NCBI GenBank assembly: GCA_964399625.1
Contig: CAYNSB010000011.1
Coordinates: 1 to 64,000 of the forward strand
Length of the DNA stretch: 64,000 nucleotides
Direction: 5' to 3'
DNA from: CAYNSB01 sp964399625
GTDB lineage: Bacteria > Planctomycetota > Phycisphaerae > Phycisphaerales > UBA1924
The position numbers and the translations under genes were made by a program. The notes under the pieces were generated by a model that did not search any database, was not told the DNA's origin, and saw only the letters and a list, made by a program, of their open reading frames with translations. Shown in pieces: positions 40,928 to 47,544 of this stretch. Position 1 is the first letter of the stretch; the number at the start of each line of letters is the position of its first letter.

Positions 40928-41008
40928 CCTTGGCCAAGGGGTGGCTCGTGTTGGGCCCCCTGGATTCGCAGTGTGCGGAGTGGGCCACGTGCCCGGAAAG
41001 GATCGTGC

Positions 41009-41551
41009 ATGAATCGGAATGTTCACGGCGTGATCGCGGGGTCGGTGCTGGCGTGGTCGATGGCGTTCGGGGTCGTCCCGATCGCCACCGCCCAGGATGC
41101 ATCTTCGGCGGCGGTCGCGGTGGTGGTGGAGGAAGGCGGCAAGCTCATCAAGAAGGCGCTCGGCAGCGCGTTCTCGGAGCACCAGCGCTTCCACCCGGAA
41201 GGGAGTATTGCGCGAATTCCACTGAAGAATCTCGGTGGCTCACGCATCTCGTACAACTTTGCCCACACGGATTGGACTCCCCGCGGGGCGCCGGCGGTGA
41301 AGGCGCGGGTGACCTTCCATGGAGTTTCGGACGGCCTTCGCGACGGCCTCAGGCTTGTCCTCAAGGCGGACAAGCAGATGCGCAAGGACCGCGATCGGAA
41401 CCACGGCCGCATCGTCCGCAATGGCGACGTGATCGAGTTCGACGCGGGCACCAGCATGGACCGCGCCCTCTACTTCGTGGAGCGCGGGTCGGAGCTCAAG
41501 GGCCGGCTCCCGGCAACCGCGTACGTGCAGCTCGAGCGCCTTCCGAACTGA
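41009..41551 (+). CDS. Exported hypothetical protein
   Basis: 180 residues: signal peptide VIAGSVLAWSMAFGVVPIAT ending ATAQ, then an acidic-to-basic mature region (VVVEEGGKLIKKALGSAF, RVTFHGVSDGLRDGLRLVLK, VIEFDAGTSMDRALYFVERG). Not recognised. The ATG is preceded by GGAAAGGA. It is followed by its own terminator at 41566, so this gene is not in an operon with the next. Confidence 0.6.
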   Translation: MNRNVHGVIAGSVLAWSMAFGVVPIATAQDASSAAVAVVVEEGGKLIKKALGSAFSEHQRFHPEGSIARIPLKNLGGSRISYNFAHTDWTPRGAPAVKARVTFHGVSDGLRDGLRLVLKADKQMRKDRDRNHGRIVRNGDVIEFDAGTSMDRALYFVERGSELKGRLPATAYVQLERLPN

Positions 41552-41565
41552 AGTGCGCGTCCAGC

Positions 41566-41604
41566 GACGCGGTCCCGGAAGCTCCGGGATCGCGTCTTTC
41601 TTTC
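41566..41604 (+). terminator. Intrinsic terminator
   Basis: A 14-bp stem (GACGCGGTCCCGGA / TCCGGGATCGCGTC, one G-U pair) with a 3-nt loop, followed by TTTCTTTC, 14 bp after the stop. Confidence 0.85.
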
Positions 41605-41809
41605 GTCGCGCCGCGACGCACTTCGGCGTCGGCGGTCACGCTCTCCCCCGGGTCGCGCTCGGCGGGCACCACCGGCTGGCGTGGAGGGCGTTCGCGCCGA
41701 ACTACTTTCCGAAAAAACTTCTGGCCCCTTGGAAAGAAGTGCGAGAAGGGCGCTCTTCATGGGTGTATGGCACCGTGTCCAACCTCAGACGCCCACCCAG
41801 GAGAATGCC

Positions 41810-42991
41810 ATGAAGACGTTCAAGCTCAAGAACCGTGACCTCGCCCACGCCCTTGGGGCCGTGCCCGGCGGCATGCCCTTCCGCCTCTTTGAGGTTCTGA
41901 TCGGCAACAACACCAAGGCGCTGTCGCTCAGCCAGCCGCACAGCTTCCCCGCGCCCAGCACGCCCATCGAGCCCGACCACACCGGCGTTTCGTTCACCAA
42001 CGACACCCCGTACTTCATGAAGCCCGGCACCGTCCTCGTGCAGGCGGCCAACATCGCGGGCGCAGGGCACAGCGCCTTCGACGTGGCCAGGGCGATCCAG
42101 AAGCACCAGATCGACGGCACGGTGGTCGCTGCGGGGCTCGACCACTACCCCGACCTTGCGCCGGTGGAGTGGATGCTCGCGCTCCTGCCCCAGGAAGAGC
42201 TGGGCAAGTTCAACAACGCCATGCGCGACGTCCACGGGCCCAAGCCGGTCATCCGTGCCTACGGCCAGTTCGTGGACGTTTCCAAGCAACTGATCTCGCC
42301 CGATGCACCCAAGGCGCCGGTGACGACCAAGCTGGAGCACGCGACGCTGGAAGTCCGCCCGACCCCCGGCGCCGGCACCATCAGCAAGCTCTACCGGGCG
42401 GAGGCCGAGTCCGCGGCGGAGATCATCGCCATCAGCGGCGCCGACGGCGTTGGCACGCCCACGAAGGCGCTGGTCGAGGTCGTGGGCACGTCCGCCCAGA
42501 TCGACATGTTCAAGGCGCTGATCGAGGAATCGATCAAGCATCCCGGACCCCGCCACGCTGCCGCCGGCAGCTCCAACCACGAGCACGGGCTCGATGCGGG
42601 CCACATCTTCGTTTCCGCGGAGACCCGCCCACGCGATGTGCGGCACCTCGCCGACATCATCTCCAGCCGCGGGCTCTCGTTCAACACGGTCAACATGGCC
42701 CGCGTTCTGGACAGTCATCGCCGCACGTTTGCCCGCTGCGAGGGCGTGGTCGACGCCGGGGACAACCAGAACCTGGTCGCCCTCTGCCGCGACATCGAGG
42801 AGCACGGGATCAAGCGCGGGATCCCCATCTCCGCCCGCCGCATCAATCCCGGCAACGGCGACATCGCGGCGTCGATGCAGGTCGCTCCCATCCTGCCGCC
42901 GCCGTCGGCGGTGAGCGTTGGCGTGCTCCGCCTGGTGAATCCCGACCAGGCGGCCGATCCGAACATCGAGCGTCGCCGCCGGGCCGCATAG
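41810..42991 (+). CDS. Hypothetical cytoplasmic protein, 393 residues
   Basis: Not recognised. No signal peptide or membrane helices. Features are FRLFEVLIGNNTKALSLSQP, a Gly-rich GSSNHEHGLDAGHIFVSAET segment and ARRINPGNGDIAASMQVAPI near the C-terminus, followed by an Arg cluster. SD AGGAG lies close to the ATG. It has a clean intrinsic terminator (43019). The upstream leader carries the GCGCTCT...ATGGGTGT motif shared with the gene at 43585. Confidence 0.6.
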   Translation: MKTFKLKNRDLAHALGAVPGGMPFRLFEVLIGNNTKALSLSQPHSFPAPSTPIEPDHTGVSFTNDTPYFMKPGTVLVQAANIAGAGHSAFDVARAIQKHQIDGTVVAAGLDHYPDLAPVEWMLALLPQEELGKFNNAMRDVHGPKPVIRAYGQFVDVSKQLISPDAPKAPVTTKLEHATLEVRPTPGAGTISKLYRAEAESAAEIIAISGADGVGTPTKALVEVVGTSAQIDMFKALIEESIKHPGPRHAAAGSSNHEHGLDAGHIFVSAETRPRDVRHLADIISSRGLSFNTVNMARVLDSHRRTFARCEGVVDAGDNQNLVALCRDIEEHGIKRGIPISARRINPGNGDIAASMQVAPILPPPSAVSVGVLRLVNPDQAADPNIERRRRAA

Positions 42992-43018
42992 CCGCACATC
43001 GATCACCGCAACCTACCG

Positions 43019-43049
43019 AACCCCGCACCTCTGCGGGGTTCTTTCGTTT
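43019..43049 (+). terminator. Intrinsic terminator
   Basis: A perfect 9-bp stem AACCCCGCA / TGCGGGGTT with a CCTC loop, followed by CTTTCGTTT, 28 bp after the stop codon. Confidence 0.85.
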
Positions 43050-43190
43050 GAGCACAAGTGGGGGTGCTCACGAGTATTCGACGTGCAACTGGGGCAAGGT
43101 GGAGAACGGATAGAGCGACGTGCACGCGAGGAGATGTTGACGGGCGCGGCGTTCTGCCGCGTCCTGCGATCCAGGACCGGAGAGAGCGCC

Positions 43191-43439
43191 ATGGAAAAGC
43201 ACCCGCTGGGCGAAGAGTTCGATCGCATCACGACGCCGAGGGCGATCCGCGCGCTCGCACGATGGTTGCTCCGCAGGTTCAAGTGGCACTTCCGGTCTGA
43301 GCGCGAGGCGATGGACTTCGTGATCGAATTGATCCTCGTCGAGGCCCGCCGCCTCGGACGGCAGGAACAGGCCCAGCGGCCGCTCGACTCCATCACAACG
43401 TGCGTCTTCCGCGAGGCGATCCGACGCATGGCCGGATGA
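43191..43439 (+). CDS. Small hypothetical protein
   Basis: 82 residues, helical and charged: GEEFDRITTPRAIRALARWL, LRRFKWHFRSEREAMDFVIE. No recognised family. GGAGAGAG lies just upstream of the ATG. Possibly a small DNA- or protein-binding adaptor; nothing specific can be said. Confidence 0.5.
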   Translation: MEKHPLGEEFDRITTPRAIRALARWLLRRFKWHFRSEREAMDFVIELILVEARRLGRQEQAQRPLDSITTCVFREAIRRMAG

Positions 43440-43584
43440 GCCGGAGGGGTGGGTCACGTGCGGTGACGTTCGATTCCTTATCGCCAAGATTTTTTGAGAT
43501 GGCGTTGGAGAGACGCGGCGTTTGTGCGCTCTAGATGGGTGTGGACGTGGAGATCCACAAGGCGAAAGAACCAAGGAGAAACCC

Positions 43585-43857
43585 ATGACCGAGCACAACC
43601 ACAATCCACTCAAGACAACCGCCGGAGGGGTGATACCATCCGATCCTTGTCCGAACTCCGCCCACGTGCAGGAGAAGGATCACAATGCCGCCAAGAGCTC
43701 ATCCGTCGCGTCGTCCGGAAGCACCCCCGGGCACGGCGAAAGCGACCGGAGGGGGGTTCACACCGGGCACGGCGGCCACAACGTGCGAGCCGCCGGCCAC
43801 ACCCACTCCGAACACGAGCACGCCCGCGCTGAGGCTGACCGCGCCGCTGCTCAGTAA
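43585..43857 (+). CDS. His-rich small protein
   Basis: 90 residues with AAGGAG before the ATG. The C-terminal half is histidine-rich (VHTGHGGHNVRAAGHTHSEH) and could bind divalent metals. The N-terminus has EHNHNPLK. No signal peptide. It overlaps the next gene in a different frame by 173 bp. Confidence 0.5.
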   Translation: MTEHNHNPLKTTAGGVIPSDPCPNSAHVQEKDHNAAKSSSVASSGSTPGHGESDRRGVHTGHGGHNVRAAGHTHSEHEHARAEADRAAAQ

Positions 43858-44029
43858 CGCCCAGGTCGAGAAGATCGCAACCGACGTGATCGAAGAGACG
43901 AACCGGGCTGGCGTGAGCGACGAAGAAGCGGGACGTCGATTCGTCAAGGCCGTGTCCTCGATGACCCTGGAGCAGAAGTGCCTCGCGTTGCGGACGGCCG
44001 TCCGCAACCTGCTCCAGCCCAAGAAGTGA
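43685..44029 (+). CDS. Hypothetical protein overlapping the His-rich gene
   Basis: 114 residues, with AGGAGAAGG about 6 bp before its ATG. A Pro/Thr-rich N-terminus (inside the overlap) is followed by an ordered helical domain LLSNAQVEKIATDVIEETNR, AGRRFVKAVSSMTLEQKCLA. The composition after 43857 is more protein-like than within the overlap. A real start inside the overlap, or two genuinely overlapping genes, are both possible. Confidence 0.5.
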   Translation: MPPRAHPSRRPEAPPGTAKATGGGFTPGTAATTCEPPATPTPNTSTPALRLTAPLLSNAQVEKIATDVIEETNRAGVSDEEAGRRFVKAVSSMTLEQKCLALRTAVRNLLQPKK

Positions 44030-44125
44030 TCATCCTGGTTCCGGTCGACGCCGGGGCCAGCGATTTCCCGGCGACAATCCGTTCGCGTCGCGTCCGCGAT
44101 CGTGGGGCCCAGGAGGGAGATCCCG

Positions 44126-44662
44126 ATGGCGATGCGTCCTGTCGACGACACGCTCGATGCTTTGATCCAGCCTGACACGATAACCATGATCGCGAAGATC
44201 GTGTTTGCGCGCGCTGATGGATTCGAGTCTGTTGATGATGTCCTGAGCTGGTGTTTCGAGCACATCATCGCTGCATCACACGGGATCGCCCGCCAGATCG
44301 CCCGGGGCGAGCACATCGGCTCGCCCTTCGCGATCGCCGTTCAGCACGTATACCTTCGAGCCCTTGCCGAGATCAGTCGTCGGCGAAGGGCGTTCGCGAA
44401 GCATGCCGATCTGGACCCCGCTCAGCTCCCAGCGCCCGCGCAGAACGTCACCGACGAAGCGTTGTGGGAGGCCGTCTGCGGGCTGCCGGATGAAGCCCGC
44501 GAGATCATCACGCTCATCTTTTATCGCGGCCTGTCTGCAAGGGAGGTGGCACGCATGCTCGAAGTGGCGATCAACACGGTCTACAACCGCCGCAGCTCTG
44601 CGCTTGCTCTTCTGAAGGCGCAACTCTCGGATGGTGACGATGATCGGCGTGCCGCGGCGTGA
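44126..44662 (+). CDS. ECF-type RNA polymerase sigma factor-like protein
   Basis: 178 residues. The C-terminal region 4 is clear: ALWEAVCGLPDEAREIITLI, YRGLSAREVARMLEVAINTV, YNRRSSALALLKAQL is a sigma-70 region-4 helix-turn-helix. Region 2 is poorly conserved (FESVDDVLSWCFEHIIAASH), so it may be a divergent ECF factor or a sigma-like DNA-binding protein. SD AGGAGG lies 8 bp before ATG 44126. It ends the accessory gene set and may control it. Confidence 0.75.
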   Translation: MAMRPVDDTLDALIQPDTITMIAKIVFARADGFESVDDVLSWCFEHIIAASHGIARQIARGEHIGSPFAIAVQHVYLRALAEISRRRRAFAKHADLDPAQLPAPAQNVTDEALWEAVCGLPDEAREIITLIFYRGLSAREVARMLEVAINTVYNRRSSALALLKAQLSDGDDDRRAAA

Positions 44663-44809
44663 GTGCGCCGATGCACTCGCCTTGGGGATCGTTGATCACC
44701 CGTTCGACGTGCAGTCCGTGCCGTTCCGGCTTGTCGCGTGTACGACCAGCATGGTCACGAACACAATCGATCCAGAAATTTTCGTCGCGTGCTCTGTTTG
44801 ACGTGTGCA

Positions 44810-46321
44810 CTAGGGGCATCCGGCGCGGAAGCGAGTCAGGAAGCACGAGAAATCACCCGCGTTGAGCACGGGAACGACGCTGCTTCCATCGCAATTCGCA
44901 AACGCATCACCAGCGCGGAATCGCAGCAGGAAGCACGAGAAGTCGTTGGCATTGAGCGTTGGCGGGATGGACGAGCAATCGCAGTTCGCGTAGCAGATCG
45001 CGAGCGTCGCGGCGTTGCTCGTCGCGCTGCCGCAGGCGTTGATGACGACGCACCGAAACTCGGCGCGGGGCGTGGGTCCAGGCGGCGCGCCGCCCTCGCT
45101 GTACCCCGTCACGTCCACCTGCGGCAACACCCCGCCCACGGACTGGAACGAGGCCACGCCGTCGGTGTTCGCGCCCGCGGTGACGTTGATCCACTGAGGC
45201 TGGCCCGCGCGTCGCCATTGCCACTGGAACGTGAACGGGCCGACGCCCGAGGGTGTCACCAGGTACGACGCGGTGCCCGTCGCGCATGTTGTGACGGACG
45301 TCGGGCCAACCGTGGGCAACCGGCCCGGAGGGCACGGGAGCGTCACCATCCAGCCCGTCGTCGCAACGGGAGTCCACCCCACAAGAGTTCGCCCGTCCCC
45401 GCTGATGCCGGTCGCCGCCGCAAGTGTGTTCCCGCGAAGGTCGACGCCCCGAGCCGGAAGGTACGTGTTCAGATCCACAATACCGAGCTCGTCGGACCAG
45501 AGTGCTGCCCCGTTGACGCCATTGCCCACCGCGATCGAGCCGTCGGCGTTGCAGGCGTAGATCCATCCGAGTGGCGGATTGGGAAATCGCGTCGGGGCAT
45601 AGGTGACGGATCCGCCGCGGGTCCATCGGGCTGGCATCCACTGGCCCAGCCAGATCTGCCCCACAACAACATCGCCGTTCGCGCTGATGCCGGTCGGCAG
45701 TCCGGCAAAGGAATACGGATACGCAAACGCACCGTCGAAGTAGCAGAACAAGAAGTCGAGCCCCGAGCCCTGGACTCCCCCTTGCCCAACAAACCGGAGC
45801 CCGTCGGCACTCACCAGACGCGCCGTTGGTCCAGAGAGCGCGTGCCCATCCAGATCAAGAAATACGTTGAAGAGAGTCTCGTTCCACCGCGTCCCATCGA
45901 ACACCCACTTTGCCATCGTCCCCGGTTCGTGGTATCCGAAGGCGACCGTGCCATCGCCGCTGATCGAAACCACCGTCGAACCGCCCGGTCCACCCGCCAA
46001 GAACTCAAGCCCCCTCGACTCGGACCATACAAAGGCCCCATCCGTCGTGCCGTTGTTGCCGATCCCGACAACAACACTGCCGTCTGCGCTAACGGCAAAG
46101 GCTTCCCCATTGCACAGGACCTGTGGCACCCCCGACGCAGTCCATCGCACCGCCTTGGCCGGGCCGGAGCCGGTGCGTCCCACGGCCACGCGACCGTCCG
46201 CGCTCACGGCGTTGGGATATGTCCCGGCATTGCCCGTGTCGGGCAGCGGCTGGAGAACCACGTACGATTGACCCGACGCCGCCGGCACACCAAGCAACAT
46301 CGCGATGTGGGCCAGGTTCAT
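44810..46321 (-). CDS. Exported HAF-like repeat protein with C-terminal GC-type dockerin (element cargo)
   Basis: 503 residues from ATG 46321. The signal peptide LAHIAMLLGVPAASG is followed by repeated short motifs of the form VSADGxVVVG (NAVSADGRVAVGRTGSGPAK, FAVSADGSVVVGIG, ISANGDVVVGQ, CNADGSIAVGNG, ISGDGRTLVGW). These are HAF/beta-propeller-like. An Ig-like region with FTFQWQWRRAGQPQW and FRCVVINACGSATSNAATLA comes next, then the dockerin (ICYANCDCSSIPPTLNANDF ... FRAGCP). Found inside the mobile element, unlike the chromosomal dockerin cluster to the right. Confidence 0.8.
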   Translation of the reverse strand: MNLAHIAMLLGVPAASGQSYVVLQPLPDTGNAGTYPNAVSADGRVAVGRTGSGPAKAVRWTASGVPQVLCNGEAFAVSADGSVVVGIGNNGTTDGAFVWSESRGLEFLAGGPGGSTVVSISGDGTVAFGYHEPGTMAKWVFDGTRWNETLFNVFLDLDGHALSGPTARLVSADGLRFVGQGGVQGSGLDFLFCYFDGAFAYPYSFAGLPTGISANGDVVVGQIWLGQWMPARWTRGGSVTYAPTRFPNPPLGWIYACNADGSIAVGNGVNGAALWSDELGIVDLNTYLPARGVDLRGNTLAAATGISGDGRTLVGWTPVATTGWMVTLPCPPGRLPTVGPTSVTTCATGTASYLVTPSGVGPFTFQWQWRRAGQPQWINVTAGANTDGVASFQSVGGVLPQVDVTGYSEGGAPPGPTPRAEFRCVVINACGSATSNAATLAICYANCDCSSIPPTLNANDFSCFLLRFRAGDAFANCDGSSVVPVLNAGDFSCFLTRFRAGCP

Positions 46322-46494
46322 TAGCGCAGATCGACGGCCCGGCGCGAGCGTGGCTGCATGACGCTGATCAAGCCCTTCCAAGTGATCCTCGTGCGATGAC
46401 CTTTGCGGGCTGCGGATGGTGAGTCTACCTCAGCACGGACCCTGGCTCGGAGTGGGTTCGAGCCTTTCCAAACCACACTTGAGAAAGCGAGACC

Positions 46495-46731
46495 TTAACG
46501 CTCGCGCTCTTCGTCACGATGGCGCTGACGCTCGCGTTCGATCAGAAACTCGGCCGGCTCCATCACTCGGATGTCGGGGAACCGCTCCTGGAACTCCCGG
46601 GCCCAGGGCTTGGCCGCGTCGTTGAGACCAAGAAGATGCTTGTCCCGAGAGACGATGAGCTTCGCGTCGGCGACGATCGCCAGGTTGACGTACTCCGAGT
46701 CGTCGCGATCGAGGGGATGCGCCGACGCATG
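46495..46731 (-). pseudogene. C-terminal fragment of a PIN-domain protein
   Basis: Only the second half of a VapC-like PIN fold is present: HPLDRDDSEYVNLAIVADAK, LIVSRDKHLLGLND, FPDIRVMEPAEFLIER. The N-terminal DxN-type motif is missing. The upstream part of the frame, beyond 46731, has no PIN resemblance and instead lies opposite a TPR fragment. A truncated toxin, not functional. Confidence 0.65.
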
Positions 46732-46893
46732 TTCCCGGGCGATCACCCCGACGTGGCGGCGAGTATGGGTAACCTCGCCGGGCTCTATCACAGAACCAAT
46801 CGAGATAGCGACGCGAGGGCTCTCATTCACGAAGCGGTCGCCATGGCGGCCCGGGTCTTCCCCCCCGGGCCACCCACGTCGCGAGACAATTGA
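46729..46893 (+). pseudogene. Fragment of a TPR (kinesin-light-chain-type) protein
   Basis: One tetratricopeptide unit: MFPGDHPDVAASMGNLAGLY, HRTNRDSDARALIHEAVAMA, then ARVFPPGPP. The pattern is the one in repeated HPDVA-x-S-x-NLA-x-LY units. It begins exactly where the PIN fragment ends, so the two remnants abut at a junction. Confidence 0.6.
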
Positions 46894-47009
46894 CGCATGG
46901 AAGAAGACCATCGACGGCGAGTGATTTCCGATCTCGCGCCACGTCGTTGCTTTCCATCGGAGCTACAGGTCGTGCTCGCCTCTCCCGGCAAGTGCGACAA
47001 ACTCTGTAT

Positions 47010-47232
47010 TCACGCCTTGCCCTCCCCCTCATTGAATGTCCTCACCATCGCCAGGATGCCCGCCCGCACCGGCGCGGGCAATTCGGACCATGCCGCGACC
47101 ACCCCCGCCAAGTCGGGATCGACAATCATGCCCGCGTCGGCTCTTACGCCGCGCGTCGGATCTGACCGAATCGCGTCGGATTTCGCGTCGCCTCGCGCAG
47201 AATCGCTTGAATTGCCCGTGTTTCCTGCTGCA
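47010..47232 (-). other. Displaced 3' segment encoding the alternative integrase C-terminus
   Basis: On the minus strand, starting in frame with the attR core, lies a 73-residue tail: AAGNTGNSSDSARGDAKSDA ... VVAAWSELPAPVRAGILAMV ... EGEGKA, then TGA. Joined to residues 1-425 of the integrase (NDPDGIRT encoded by the core), it would give a 498-residue protein. It has no start of its own apart from an internal ATG (47132). It is separated from the integrase only because the element is integrated. Confidence 0.8.
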
Positions 47233-47255
47233 GTTCGAATCCCGTCGGGGTCATT
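47233..47255. repeat. attR core
   Basis: Exact copy of the 23-bp attL core. The flanks differ on both sides (CTGCA before, CGCCC after), marking the right end of the element. Confidence 0.92.
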
Positions 47256-47544
47256 CGCCCATCCGGCACATCGCCACGGTGCGATCGGGCGTGCGAAGAC
47301 GCCTGCCCGCCGGATGCCCAAGAAATCCCTCTGAACGCGCGGCCTGATCTCGATGCGAGTCGAGCCGGCGACCATCGCACGCCCGCCGAGCCTCTCTTCG
47401 AACGGCGTGCGCCGGTGCTGCCCTGTCCGCACACACCGAGTCCTTGCAGCGCTCGTCATTTTTTCTGAAAGCCGCTGCAATGGGGTGTCGGCCCTCTCGT
47501 TGGACCCTCCAACCCGTACGTGCGCGGGGGTGGAGAACAACACC

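Larger units (their letters stand above)
26823..47255. mobile_element. Integrative element in tRNA-Glu (about 20.4 kb)
   Basis: Bounded by a 23-bp direct repeat of the tRNA 3' end. Contents from the left: integrase, HTH regulator, TOPRIM/RecA-like replication protein, two AlpA/excisionase-like proteins, unknown proteins, a truncated DUF499 ATPase, dockerin and metallopeptidase cargo, an AbiE pair, accessory genes with an ECF sigma factor, another dockerin protein and gene fragments. No relaxase, type IV secretion, capsid or terminase gene is recognisable, so it looks like an integrative replicon that may need a helper. Parts of it, notably 34.6-36.6 kb, are visibly more AT-rich than the flanks. 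Confidence 0.88.

Noticed and set aside
46495..46911. Intact PIN toxin gene of a toxin-antitoxin pair
   Set aside because: The N-terminal half of the fold with the first catalytic aspartate is missing and no antitoxin is adjacent.
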